A DNA stretch of 46,420 bases from Candidatus Eiseniibacteriota bacterium (GTDB taxonomy: Bacteria > Eisenbacteria > RBG-16-71-46 > CAIMUX01): assembly GCA_029569475.1 (NCBI GenBank), contig JAKQSZ010000040.1, positions 1 through 46,420 on the forward strand. Reading direction: 5' to 3'. The position numbers were made by a program, and so were the translations under genes. The notes beneath the pieces were generated by a model, which made no database searches, was not told the origin of the DNA, and saw only the letters and a program-made list of their open reading frames with translations. Positions 23,455 through 32,933 of the stretch are shown in pieces. Positions within the stretch are counted from its first letter, which is position 1. The number at the start of each line of letters is the position of its first letter.

Positions 23455-25737
23455 TCAGCCGAGCCGCGGCGGCGGTTCTTCTCCTCGACCCTGGCGCTCC
23501 GCAAAGACCTGCAGCGCCCCGATGGCCGCAAGGTTGACGATGTCCTCCGAAGGCGACCCGTACTGGATCACGTGCACCGGCTGCCGCGCCCCCAGCAGGA
23601 TCGGCCCGACCGCCGTCCCCTCGCCCAGCTTCTGCAGGAGCTGCAGGGCCAGGTTGCCCGATTGAAGTTCGGGGAAGATCAGGACGTTGGCGTCCTGGCG
23701 CAGCTCGGTGAAGGGGAAGTGGCGCGCGCGGATCTCCCCGTCGAGGGCGGTGGCGAGCTGCATCTCGCCCTCGATGAGAAGCTGCGGATGGCGCTGGCGG
23801 GCCAGGCGGGCGGCCTCACGGACCTTGTGGGCGAAGGGATGGTCGACGCTGCCGAAGTTGGAGAAGGTCAGCAGGGCGACGCGGGGCTCGATGCCCAGCA
23901 GGCGCACCATGCCGGCCGAGAGCAGGGCGATCTCGGCCAGGTCCTCGGCGGTGGGATCGATGTTCACCGCACAGTCGGCCAGGAAGTACACCTCGTTCGG
24001 GCGCAGGACCATGTGCATGCTCGAGATCCGGCGCACCCCCGGGGCCGGCCCGATCACGGCCAGCACCGTCTTCATCGACTCCGCGAAGTGGTCGGTGGAG
24101 CCGCAGATCATCATGTCGGCGTCGCCGCTGTGCAGCATGAGGGCGGCGAAGTCGAGCGGCTGGCCGGCCCGGCGCAGGGCCAGGTCCGGGGTGAGGCCGC
24201 GGCGGGCCCGCAGCTTCAGGTAGGCCTCCGCGTAGACCTCGCGGCGCGCGCTGCGAGAGGGATCGATGATGGTCACGCCGTGCAGATCGAGGCCGATCCG
24301 CTCGGCGGTGCGGCGGATCTCCTCCTCGGAACCGAGCAGCACGGGGTGGGCGATCCCCTCGTCGACCAGCACCAGGCAGGCCCGCAGCATGGTCTCGCTG
24401 GTCCCCTCGGGCAGCACGATGCGAGGGCCGACCTGGCGGGCCTTGTTGATGATGCGGCGCATGACCTCCCGCCCCGTGCCCAGGCGAACCGTCAGACTCT
24501 CCTCGTAGGCCAGCGGATCGAGGCGGCAACCGGCCAGCCCCTCCGCCATCGCCTGCCGCGCCACCGCCGCCGACTGGCGCATGAGGATGCGTGGATCGAT
24601 CGGCTTGGGCAGGAGATACTCCGGGCCGAAGACCAGCGACTCGGCGTGATACGCGCGGCTGACTTCCTCGGGGACGTCCTCGCGCGCCAGTTCCGCCAGA
24701 GAGCGGGCCGCGGCCAGCATCATGCCCTCGGAGATTCCCGAGGCCTGGATATCGAGGGCGCCGCGAAAGATGTAGGGGAAACTGAGCAGGTCGAGGATGG
24801 CGTTGGGATCCTGCCCCAGGCTCGTGGCCACGATGGCGTCCCCCCGCGTCCGGCGGGCTTCCTCGTAGCTGATCTCCGGGGTCGGTGTGGCCAGGGCGAA
24901 GACGATCGGATAGCGTCCCATGCTCCGGACCATCTCCGGGCTCAGGATCCCGCCGGTGGAGGCGCCGATGAAGACGTCGGCCCCGCGCAGGCCCTCGGCC
25001 AGCGTCTGCGCCATCTCCGGGGAGGCGAAGGCGCGTTGGTAGGGATTGAGGTCCTCGCGGTCCGGGTGGACGAGCCCATGCACGTCGTAGAGCAGGATCT
25101 GTTCGCGCGGAATTCCCAAACCTGCCAGGAGGCGCGCGCACCCCAGGCCGACCGTGCCGGCCCCGCAGATGACCGCGCGCACCCCGGTGATCTTCTTGCC
25201 GGTGAGGTCGAGGGCATTGAGCAAGGCCGCGGCGGCCACGACCGCCGTGCTGTAGAGATTCTCGTGAAAGACCGGAATGGACAGCGCGGACCGCGCGCGG
25301 TCGTAGATCTCCAGACCCTCGGGCGCCCGGATGTCCTTGAAGTTGATTCCGCCGAAGGTCGGCTCGAGCATGCGCACGGCGTCGACGATCGCCCGAGGGT
25401 CATCCGCGTTCAGCTCGAGATCGAAGACGTCGATGTCCGCCAGCCGCTTGAAGAGCAACGCCATCCCTTCCTGGATCGGCTTGGCGGCCAGGGGCCCCAC
25501 GTCTCCCAGGCCCGGCACGGCGGAACCGTTGGTCACAACCGCGACGAGGTTGCCGCGCGCCGTGTAGCGCCAGGCCGCCCCGGGATCGCCGGCGATGACG
25601 CCGGCCGGAAAAACCGCGCCGGGCAGGTAGGCCAGGCGAACCTCCCGCGGGCTGAGGCAGGGTTTGCTGGGCTGTACGCTGATCTTCCCCGGCCGGCGGC
25701 CGGCATGGTACTCCAGCGCCTCTTCGCGCCTGATCAT
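23455..25737 (-). CDS. maeB: MaeB-type malic enzyme with altered metal site, fused to phosphotransacetylase-like domain
   Basis: Protein of 760 residues with the MaeB layout: malic enzyme N-domain, NAD(P)-binding domain ([20 protein letters not shown]) and from about residue 430 a phosphotransacetylase-like domain ([30 protein letters not shown]). MaeB converts malate to pyruvate and CO2 with NADP. The Tyr of [13 protein letters not shown] and the Lys of LAAKPIQEG are retained. However, the usual GGIN-LED is GGINFKD (K134 for Glu) and the usual FHDDQHGTA is FHENLYSTA (E159, N160 for Asp-Asp), so two of three expected Mn/Mg ligands are changed. The frame is unbroken, so this is not a frameshift. 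GGAGGA precedes the ATG. It starts 18 bases after the dikinase-like gene. Confidence 0.85.
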   Translation of the reverse strand: MIRREEALEYHAGRRPGKISVQPSKPCLSPREVRLAYLPGAVFPAGVIAGDPGAAWRYTARGNLVAVVTNGSAVPGLGDVGPLAAKPIQEGMALLFKRLADIDVFDLELNADDPRAIVDAVRMLEPTFGGINFKDIRAPEGLEIYDRARSALSIPVFHENLYSTAVVAAAALLNALDLTGKKITGVRAVICGAGTVGLGCARLLAGLGIPREQILLYDVHGLVHPDREDLNPYQRAFASPEMAQTLAEGLRGADVFIGASTGGILSPEMVRSMGRYPIVFALATPTPEISYEEARRTRGDAIVATSLGQDPNAILDLLSFPYIFRGALDIQASGISEGMMLAAARSLAELAREDVPEEVSRAYHAESLVFGPEYLLPKPIDPRILMRQSAAVARQAMAEGLAGCRLDPLAYEESLTVRLGTGREVMRRIINKARQVGPRIVLPEGTSETMLRACLVLVDEGIAHPVLLGSEEEIRRTAERIGLDLHGVTIIDPSRSARREVYAEAYLKLRARRGLTPDLALRRAGQPLDFAALMLHSGDADMMICGSTDHFAESMKTVLAVIGPAPGVRRISSMHMVLRPNEVYFLADCAVNIDPTAEDLAEIALLSAGMVRLLGIEPRVALLTFSNFGSVDHPFAHKVREAARLARQRHPQLLIEGEMQLATALDGEIRARHFPFTELRQDANVLIFPELQSGNLALQLLQKLGEGTAVGPILLGARQPVHVIQYGSPSEDIVNLAAIGALQVFAERQGRGEEPPPRLG

Positions 25738-25755
25738 CAGCTCTTCCTCCGCCGG

Positions 25756-28700
25756 TCAGCGGCTTGCCTCAGCCGCTCTCCCCAATGAGCTCCGCGGCTT
25801 CTTCGTCCGCGGCGCACCTTCCACCTTTCCCTCGCGTCCTTCTCGCGCCGCGCTTCCCAGCGGGTGCTGGCGAAGCGTCTCGCGCAGCGCGTCCTGGAAG
25901 GCCACGATCGGCCGGACCTGGAGCACCCGCAGGGCGTCCTCCTCGAATCCGAACTCGACATCGACCGGCAGGCCGTAGACCTCCTCGAGGCGCAAGACCG
26001 CGAGCACGATCGCGCGCAGGTCGGAGTACTCCAGCGCGGGCCTCATCCTCTGATGGTAGAGCGTGCTCTCGCGGATCGTGCCCGAACCTGCCCGGCGATT
26101 GAACACGATCTGCGAGTTTTTGTCGCCGACGATGTAACGGAAGCGGATCGGTTCCTCGGGCGAACCGGCCCCCTTTCGAGGCCCTCGAGCATCGTCGCTT
26201 CGGGCCACCACGACGTGGTCGACCTCCACCTCCCCCGAGACGACTCCCTCGCCCAGGCCGAGGCCCGCGTTGAGGACCATCTCCCGGGTCAGGGTGGTCG
26301 CGCTGAGGCTGTGGGCGACACCGGAGACGCGCGCCTCGACGATCCGCTGCACGATGACCGCGCCCTGCGGCAGACTTCGCGCGGCTCCCAAGGCCGCCCG
26401 ATGCCGGAGGGCGCGCTCGCTCCAAAAGCTCGCCAGCACCATCTTCACCTTCTCGATCAGCTCGTTCTCGCCCCGGACGTAGAGGAAGGTGTCGAACTGG
26501 CCGGCCCACGACGTCTCCTCCGTGTCTTCTTCGAGGGCGGAGGAGCGAACGGCGACGAAGGGCGCGCCCCAGGCCCGGTAGCGCTCCAGGATCTCCGCCC
26601 GCAACCGCGGCGGGGCCTCGACCTCCGCCCAGAGCCGGCCGATGGCGGCGGCCTGACGCGCGGCGTCCAGCCCGCTGTCGAGAACCGCGGCGAGGGCCTC
26701 GCCGAGGCGGAGCTTCCTCGTGAACGAAGCTCCGTTTCCGCCGGGGGAGCCGGCCGAGGAACCTGCGGAATCCTCGCCGTTCTCGAGGCCCGCGGGTGGG
26801 AGGAGGGTCGTGGAGCGCAGGGGGAGATCCGCGGGCGTCACCGGCTGATCGAGAAACGCTTGCCGGCCCCAGACGGTCACCGCAAACCACTCCGGAACGG
26901 AACCGGCTTCGAGGATGCGGGACATCTCGCCCAGGTTCGCCCCTTTGGACCCGATCAGCGAGGCCAGCTCGCAGCCGCCTTCGTCTCCCGAGACCGTCAG
27001 CCGGCCGCGATAGCGTTCGGCGGCCGCGGCGTCGCCCGATGCCAGGGCCGCGCTCTTGGCTTCCGCCGCACCTCGCAGCCTCGCCGATTCCTCCGGGAGC
27101 GCCGCTTCGAGGACATGGGCGGTCGACCGCAGGCGGCTCAGCAGATGGCGCAGGCCGGGCTCGTCCACCGGGACCTCGATGCGCCGGCCGAGTTCCTCGC
27201 CCAGGCCTAGGAGGCGATCGATGGTGCGCGCGTCGATATCCGCCACGTCCAGGAGCCCTCCCCCCCTCCCCATGGCCGCATCCTGCGGGGCTCCACTGGC
27301 CGGTTGCTCTTCGTACGAAGCTGACCCAGTCGCGCCGGGGGCAAGCCCCGCCTCACCGGACACGTTCTTCGCGCCGTTGGTCTCTTGCGCTCCCGCTTGC
27401 AAGGCCGCGGAAACGGCATCGGCCTCGAGCCCCACACCCGCCAGCAGGGCGTCGGCCTCCTCGTGGAGCCGGCGCAGGCGCCGCGCCGCCAGGCGGGCGC
27501 GCAGGATCTCGCAGAGCAGGCCGGAGCCGGCCATGACGCGGACCGCCTCGGCCGCGAGAGCCTGGCCGCGTCCCCGCGCCTCCGCGGCGCGGCGCAGCAT
27601 GGTGTCGCGGGCCAGCGATCCCCGAAGAGGGTTGTCCAGCAGCGCGCGCAAGAGCCGACGCCGGTCCTCGTAGCGCGCGAAGAGCGGGTTGGCCTGCCGG
27701 GCCAGCAGGAGCTCGCGCACCGCATGACGCACCAGTTCGGGGCGATCCAGCCGCGCCAGCAAGCGTTCGAGCTGGTGCAGGCTCCGAAGCATCCGGCCGC
27801 GGGAGGCCAGCACCGCCTGGTCATCGCCGGCGCGGGGTTCCTCGCGGGTGACCCGCGCGAGAAGGCGCAGTTCATGGTGCAGCGTCAGAGCCTCGGGGTC
27901 CTGGCCGAAGATGGAAAGGACGCCGCGGTCCGCATCGACCACCACGAGATCACAGTCGCGCAGCGCCTCCTCCCGCTCGCGCACCGCCGAACGCATCTGG
28001 ACTTGGTAGGAACCGACCATCCGCTCCTCTATCCGGTAGTCGAGGTAGCGCAGGCGCAGGCTCGTCTCCTCGTGCTCCCCGGCTGTCCAGGTTCCCGGAA
28101 TGATCAGGGCGGGCTTGCGCAGCTCTTGCGCGATCAATCCGGCATGGCTGAGGATGCCGCCGCCGGTCGAGACCACCGCCGCGCACCTCCGCAGGGCGGG
28201 GGTGTCCTGCGGCCGCACCGCGGCGAGGAACAGGATGGCATCCTCGTCGTCGTCGAGGCGTCCACGCCGGTCTCCCGTCCCGCCGCCGCGTCGGCCGAGG
28301 CGAGCGATGCCACTGGCAATCCCCGGCGCCGCCGGCGTGCCGGTCAGGCTTCGGTCCCCCGGCTCCGGGGCGGGCGAAGGATCGGGATGGCGGACGGCCA
28401 GGGCTTCGAGCAGGGCGCCCGTCTCATCGCCGGCCGCTGTCCCTGGCGCTCCGCTCACTTCGTCCGGCGTCCCGCCGGCGGGCGCTATTTCGCCCTCTGA
28501 AGCAGCGCCGTAGTTGTTGCGCCGCAGCAGCGCCCGCAGACTCACCGCGTCCAACGAGCGCTCCGTCTCCTCCTGGGCAGGCCATGTCGTCCACGGCCAA
28601 GGGGGGATAAGGGAAGTCACGGCTCGCGCCAGACGCACCACGCCGCTGGCGTCGCGCAGCACATCCACCTCTACGCACTGGTCGCGCATGGCGAGCGTGC

Positions 28701-31362
28701 CGTGCTGCACCGCGAGTCCCTGAATGCTGCCGGTGGTGGTGAAGCGCAGATGCCGTTCGCCGGAGCGGACCACGGCGGCCAGGGCCACCGCGTCTCCCAG
28801 CGGACCGCCACCTCGCCGGAGCAGTTCGGCCAGAAGCAGCGCAGGGTGCTCCGGCCCTTCCGGCGGCCGTCGACCCGCTTTGCGCAAGGGGCCCAGGACT
28901 CGATCCTCCAGCGGCACCTGGGCCACCGGGACGCCGATCGTTTCGGACCACGAGCCCGGGACGGCGCGCGCCTGCTCCAGCAGCGCTCGAAGGCGCGCCC
29001 AGGCCGCGGCGGCGGGATCGGGGGGATCGGGCGGCCGCAACTCCGGCGGCGGCAGTTCAGCGCCGGCCGGGGGCGACAGAGACGGATCGGTGGCCACCGG
29101 GGTGAAACGATCGCGATAGGGACCGCGGCCATCCCAGACGGCTTCCTCGGGATCGACCGGATCGTAGCGGCTGGATTGCAGGATGCGGCGTTGATCCCGG
29201 GTCAGCAGGTCGGTCACCGGGATCACGCCCCAGCGGTCCAGCCAGTCGGCGCAGGCGTCGTCGATCGCCGCCCGCACCCCTTCGGGGTAGTCCAGGTGGC
29301 CGATGATCCAGTCCAGTTCCATGAGGTGCGGGAGAAGACGGAAGAGGATGCGCAGGCGCCGTTCCAGATCGGCGAAGTCAAAGGCGCGCTCCTTGTCGTA
29401 ACGGACGTGCAGGCGGACCCCCGTAACCTGGACGTCGAACTCGAAGCGGCGGAAAACGCGCTGGATGTGGCGGAGCGAAAGCTCGGGATGGCGATCGAGC
29501 TCATACTGGCTGACGCCGTAATACTCGAGGTCGATCATTCCCCCCCGCAGCGGCGGGGAGAGATCCAGCCGGATGAAGACCGGATGGTTGCGGAAGCTGA
29601 CGTAGAGCTGCACCTCGTTGCCGTAGATGAGGGCTTCCACGTCGGGCATTTCCAGGCGGCCCTGCGCGACTCGCCGCGCCGCCGCCTCGACCAGCAGGCC
29701 GATGACGTACGGCAGGTGTCGCCGGCCGGTCCATCCCGGATCCGGATCGAAGTCGATGTAGCGGATCCGGCGCGCGACCGAGATCGACCCGCCCGCGACG
29801 AGGATCAGGTCGACCGTGCGGTTGGCCGCCCGGCCGGTCTTGAAGAGCCGGAAGGCCAGGCGCAGCCCTTGCTGATGCAGGTAGCGCTTGAGCCCGTGCA
29901 GCGTGCGCACCTCCTCGAGGGTGCGCGGGTCCTCGAACATCTGCACCAGGCGCGTCACCTGAGGCCCCAGCGGCGCATCGTCGGCCGCGTCCTCGAGCAT
30001 CCGCAACGTCTCCGCCCGCAGAGCGGCGTAGACCGTGGGAAGCGCGGCGGCCTCCTCGGAGTGTCCCGCGAAAAGCGCGACGAAGTGCTCCGTCGCTTCG
30101 TCCAGGCTGGCCAGGATGCGGCGGGCCTTGGCCGGGGTCAGCGGGGCGATCTCGAGGATCTCTCCGAGCAACTCCGCGTGCACGACATTGTAGCGGCGGA
30201 AACGAGCGATGACCTCGGAGCCGGGATCCCCCGCGATTGTTCCCGCGGCGGCACCGCGGGCCGCACCGGTTCCGCCGTTGCCGGCTCCTGGGGAACCGAT
30301 GCCGGCTCCTCCGGAATCGGTACCGGCCCCGCCGTGGGCCACGCAGAGGAAGCGCGACCAGAGCCGCCGGAAAGGCAGCGCCTCTTCCAGGACGGCAGCC
30401 TCGGCCGGACTCACCACGCAGGGGAAGCCGGCGTCCAGGCTGATCCCCACGAGCGGAAAGACGTCGAGGCCGAGCGCGATCCGCGCCCAGCGCGTCTCGC
30501 CGATCACCTCTCCCAGCAGCGTCTCGCCGAGGACTTCGCGCGCCGCCTCGAGCGAGGAGATCAGCGCGTCGTCGGCGCAGCCGGGCAGGATATCGAGCAG
30601 ATCGCGGTGGGATCCGCGGGTGAAGGCGAAGAGCGGCGCCAGCACCGCGGCCGCGCGCCCTCCCACAAGCCGCTCCAGGCAGTCCCGGGACACCGGCTCG
30701 CCGCCTTCGTCCAGCAGGCGGGCCGCCAGACGCCGCAGGAGAAGAGCGTCGGCCTCGGAGACGCCGGCAAACGCGCCGGCGGCCAGGAGCGAGTCCACAT
30801 CATGGTCCTGCGGAGAGCCAGGGGACGGCATGGCATTGTCCACGAGAAAGGACCGCAGCAGGCAGTCGACCTGCGCGCGCCGGCCCGGGACATTCCAGAG
30901 AGCAGGCTGTCTCTCGATCGCCTCGGCCATGACCGCGGCGGCGCCCGAGCGCAAGGAAGGGGAAGCCTCCGCCGCCTTCATGGCCGCCTGGAATCCCAAC
31001 TCGCGCAGATCGGCATCGCGGGCCTGCAGCAGCGCCCGGCAGGCCGGCACCGGATCGGGCGACCACGGCAGCAACATCGCCAACAGATCGACCAGCGGCG
31101 CGGCGGCCGGACCGAGCCGCTTGCGCGCACCGGGAAGCAGGCGATCGAGGCACGCCGCCGCCAGATCGGGGGAGATGCCGGGCCCGGCCGCTGTGGCCCC
31201 GCTCTGCGACAGGGACAGGGAAAGGGTCGCGCAGGCGCCGGCCAAGGCCTCCCGGTGGATGACCACGAGGTCCAGTTGCTCCACCACGCCGCGCAAGGCC
31301 GTCGCGATCGCCGGCGGCATCGGCGCGCTCGGGCCGCTTGTCCGGGGCTCCCCTGGTTTCAT
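25756..31362 (-). CDS. Giant PEP/pyruvate-dikinase-like protein with His domain before ATP-grasp
   Basis: Protein of 1868 residues, no signal peptide. Residues 1-470 are Ala/Leu-rich helix without known family. About 490-730 is an ordered domain (LYVSFRNHPVFIRLDLSPPL, VRLHVRYDKERAFDFADLER). A swivelling phosphohistidine domain follows, VVSTGGGILSHAGLIAQELR with H1073. After another helical stretch comes an ATP-grasp domain of the PEP synthase/PPDK kind from about 1465 (LIGSKGANLGEMSRI with K1473, FVAVRSSALEEDTEETSWAG, EFGFEEDALRVLQVRPI). No PEP-binding TIM barrel is present. His before ATP-grasp is the order in glucan, water dikinases, the reverse of PEP synthase. It probably phosphorylates an unknown substrate from ATP. 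It is first gene of an operon with the malic enzyme. Confidence 0.8.
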   Translation of the reverse strand: MKPGEPRTSGPSAPMPPAIATALRGVVEQLDLVVIHREALAGACATLSLSLSQSGATAAGPGISPDLAAACLDRLLPGARKRLGPAAAPLVDLLAMLLPWSPDPVPACRALLQARDADLRELGFQAAMKAAEASPSLRSGAAAVMAEAIERQPALWNVPGRRAQVDCLLRSFLVDNAMPSPGSPQDHDVDSLLAAGAFAGVSEADALLLRRLAARLLDEGGEPVSRDCLERLVGGRAAAVLAPLFAFTRGSHRDLLDILPGCADDALISSLEAAREVLGETLLGEVIGETRWARIALGLDVFPLVGISLDAGFPCVVSPAEAAVLEEALPFRRLWSRFLCVAHGGAGTDSGGAGIGSPGAGNGGTGAARGAAAGTIAGDPGSEVIARFRRYNVVHAELLGEILEIAPLTPAKARRILASLDEATEHFVALFAGHSEEAAALPTVYAALRAETLRMLEDAADDAPLGPQVTRLVQMFEDPRTLEEVRTLHGLKRYLHQQGLRLAFRLFKTGRAANRTVDLILVAGGSISVARRIRYIDFDPDPGWTGRRHLPYVIGLLVEAAARRVAQGRLEMPDVEALIYGNEVQLYVSFRNHPVFIRLDLSPPLRGGMIDLEYYGVSQYELDRHPELSLRHIQRVFRRFEFDVQVTGVRLHVRYDKERAFDFADLERRLRILFRLLPHLMELDWIIGHLDYPEGVRAAIDDACADWLDRWGVIPVTDLLTRDQRRILQSSRYDPVDPEEAVWDGRGPYRDRFTPVATDPSLSPPAGAELPPPELRPPDPPDPAAAAWARLRALLEQARAVPGSWSETIGVPVAQVPLEDRVLGPLRKAGRRPPEGPEHPALLLAELLRRGGGPLGDAVALAAVVRSGERHLRFTTTGSIQGLAVQHGTLAMRDQCVEVDVLRDASGVVRLARAVTSLIPPWPWTTWPAQEETERSLDAVSLRALLRRNNYGAASEGEIAPAGGTPDEVSGAPGTAAGDETGALLEALAVRHPDPSPAPEPGDRSLTGTPAAPGIASGIARLGRRGGGTGDRRGRLDDDEDAILFLAAVRPQDTPALRRCAAVVSTGGGILSHAGLIAQELRKPALIIPGTWTAGEHEETSLRLRYLDYRIEERMVGSYQVQMRSAVREREEALRDCDLVVVDADRGVLSIFGQDPEALTLHHELRLLARVTREEPRAGDDQAVLASRGRMLRSLHQLERLLARLDRPELVRHAVRELLLARQANPLFARYEDRRRLLRALLDNPLRGSLARDTMLRRAAEARGRGQALAAEAVRVMAGSGLLCEILRARLAARRLRRLHEEADALLAGVGLEADAVSAALQAGAQETNGAKNVSGEAGLAPGATGSASYEEQPASGAPQDAAMGRGGGLLDVADIDARTIDRLLGLGEELGRRIEVPVDEPGLRHLLSRLRSTAHVLEAALPEESARLRGAAEAKSAALASGDAAAAERYRGRLTVSGDEGGCELASLIGSKGANLGEMSRILEAGSVPEWFAVTVWGRQAFLDQPVTPADLPLRSTTLLPPAGLENGEDSAGSSAGSPGGNGASFTRKLRLGEALAAVLDSGLDAARQAAAIGRLWAEVEAPPRLRAEILERYRAWGAPFVAVRSSALEEDTEETSWAGQFDTFLYVRGENELIEKVKMVLASFWSERALRHRAALGAARSLPQGAVIVQRIVEARVSGVAHSLSATTLTREMVLNAGLGLGEGVVSGEVEVDHVVVARSDDARGPRKGAGSPEEPIRFRYIVGDKNSQIVFNRRAGSGTIRESTLYHQRMRPALEYSDLRAIVLAVLRLEEVYGLPVDVEFGFEEDALRVLQVRPIVAFQDALRETLRQHPLGSAAREGREGKVEGAPRTKKPRSSLGRAAEASR

Positions 31363-31399
31363 CGTCCGCCCACTCCCCTCCCCGGCCTCCTGCTCATCC

Positions 31400-31428
31400 T
31401 TGACAGGAACGGGGGTTCCGGTTACGGA
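31400..31428 (+). promoter_or_regulatory. Possible promoter of the malate dehydrogenase gene
   Basis: A perfect TTGACA at 31400-31405 is followed after 17 bases by TACGGA at 31423-31428. The -10 part is weak. It lies in the 184-base gap between the divergent dikinase-like and malate dehydrogenase genes. Confidence 0.35.
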
Positions 31429-31546
31429 TTCTGATGCCGCGAAGCCGCGTTGTCACTGCCGGAAATGCCGGTCTCAGGGCGCTGTCCGCGGCCGCGTCGC
31501 CGGGGCTTTCAGGACCCGGCTTCCTCTTCCCGGAAGGAGAAACATC

Positions 31547-32551
31547 GTGCTGCGCAAGATCGGAGTCATCGGCGGCGGTAACATCGGCGGCGTCCTGGCC
31601 CAGGAGATCGTCCAGCGGCGCCTGGCCCGCCACGTGGTGGTGACCGACCCAGCCCCCTTCGTCAATCCCCAGGATCCGCCGGAGAAGCAGGAGGTCCAGC
31701 GCCAGCAGTCGGTGGCCATCGGCAAGCTTCTCGATATCGCCGAGGGAACGCCGCTGACCGGCGGCGACGTTGTCATGACCGGCGACAAGGCCTACAGCGC
31801 CCTCGAAGGATGCGAGATGGTGATCAACACCGCCGGCGTGCCCCGCAAGGCCCGGCCTGATGGCTCCTTCCCCTCCCGCGAGGAGTTGCTCTCGATCAAC
31901 CTGAAGGTCACAGCCGAGGTGGCCGCCGCCATCAGCCGCCACTGCCCCGGCGCCATCGTCATCTCCATCGCCAACCCCCTCGATGCCATCGTGTACACGC
32001 TGCACAAGAAGATGGCCCCGCGCCCCGGCCGCCTGCTCGGCATGGCCGGGGTGCTCGACTCGGCGCGCTACCGCTACTTCGTGGCGCAGGCGGCCGGCGT
32101 CAGCGTGGAGAACGTGGAGGCCATGGTTCTGGGCGGACACGGCGACACGATGGTCCCGGTACGCAGCTGCTGCCGGATCGCCGGGATGCCGGTCGAGCGA
32201 TTCATCACCGCCGACCGGCTCGACGCCATCGAGCAACGCACCCGCACGGCCGGCGGCGAGGTCGTCGGCCTGCTCGGCTTCGGCTCGGCCTTCGTCTCCC
32301 CCGCCTGGAGCGCGCTGGAAATGGCCGAGGCGGTCATCTATGACAAGAAGAAGATCCTTCCGGTCTGTGTGCTGCTCGAGGGCGAGTACGGCGTTTCCGG
32401 CCTCTTCCTCGGGGTTCCCGCCATCATCGGGGCCGAAGGGGTGGAGCGCATCATCGAGATGGACTTGACCGAGGCGGAAAGCGCGGCGCTGGCGCTCTCG
32501 GTCGACGCCGTCCGCAAGACCTGCGACGAAGTGGACCGCATGCTCGTCTGA
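31547..32551 (+). CDS. mdh: Malate dehydrogenase (LDH-like) with two loop insertions
   Basis: Protein of 334 residues of the lactate/malate dehydrogenase family, somewhat longer than the usual 310-315. The NAD site is IGVIGGGNIGG, the substrate region has NTAGVPRKA and SIANPLDAIVYTL, and the catalytic H198 stands in GGHGDTMVP. It should interconvert malate and oxaloacetate in the citric acid cycle. Relative to common LDH-like malate dehydrogenases, about 18 residues are added after the second strand (DPAPFVNPQDPPEKQEVQRQ) and about five in the mobile active-site loop (RKARPDGSFPSREELL instead of RKPGMSREDLL). The GTG at 31547 has AAGGAGA seven bases upstream; the much longer upstream frame is antisense to the neighbour. 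It lies divergent from the malic enzyme operon. Confidence 0.92.
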   Translation: MLRKIGVIGGGNIGGVLAQEIVQRRLARHVVVTDPAPFVNPQDPPEKQEVQRQQSVAIGKLLDIAEGTPLTGGDVVMTGDKAYSALEGCEMVINTAGVPRKARPDGSFPSREELLSINLKVTAEVAAAISRHCPGAIVISIANPLDAIVYTLHKKMAPRPGRLLGMAGVLDSARYRYFVAQAAGVSVENVEAMVLGGHGDTMVPVRSCCRIAGMPVERFITADRLDAIEQRTRTAGGEVVGLLGFGSAFVSPAWSALEMAEAVIYDKKKILPVCVLLEGEYGVSGLFLGVPAIIGAEGVERIIEMDLTEAESAALALSVDAVRKTCDEVDRMLV

Positions 32552-32933
32552 TCCGCCGGGGAGGACCGCCCCTCGTCGGGTTCCCCTGTCGTGTCGTAGG
32601 GACGAGCGGTGATACCCTTCCGGTTCCATCGCCGGGCTTGAGGCCGACTCCGGACGCCCCGGCCGCCGGCCCACGGACCGCGAGGAGTTCGTGGGTGGCA
32701 ACGCCGGCGCCCTCGGCCGCAGACTCACGACCGGCCGGAGGCGTTGGGAAGCGCCGGTTCCGGCAGGCCATGTCGGGGATGCCTCCGGCCTGCCGCATCC
32801 GTCGCGACCCTCGAACCCTTGGGGTGCCTTGTCTCGCGTCGTCGAGCGGACTCATCGCCGGCGCCAGCACAATGGAATCCACCGGTTGCGCGGGCATGGA
32901 ACTTACATGGGACGCGCCCGGAGGGAACAGAGA
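32552..32933. other. Gene-free gap between mdh and mlaE
   Basis: 382 bases without a convincing gene. Short open frames lack ribosome sites and coding character. I see no clear terminator or promoter, although transcription of the mla genes presumably starts here. Confidence 0.4.

Noticed and set aside
23572..25788. 738-codon frame antisense to the malic enzyme
   Set aside because: No domain and no ribosome site, and it overlaps a conserved gene.
28702..31434. 910-codon open frame antisense to the dikinase-like gene
   Set aside because: It is rich in Gln, Arg and His with no family pattern. It mirrors the third-position GC bias of the real gene on the other strand.
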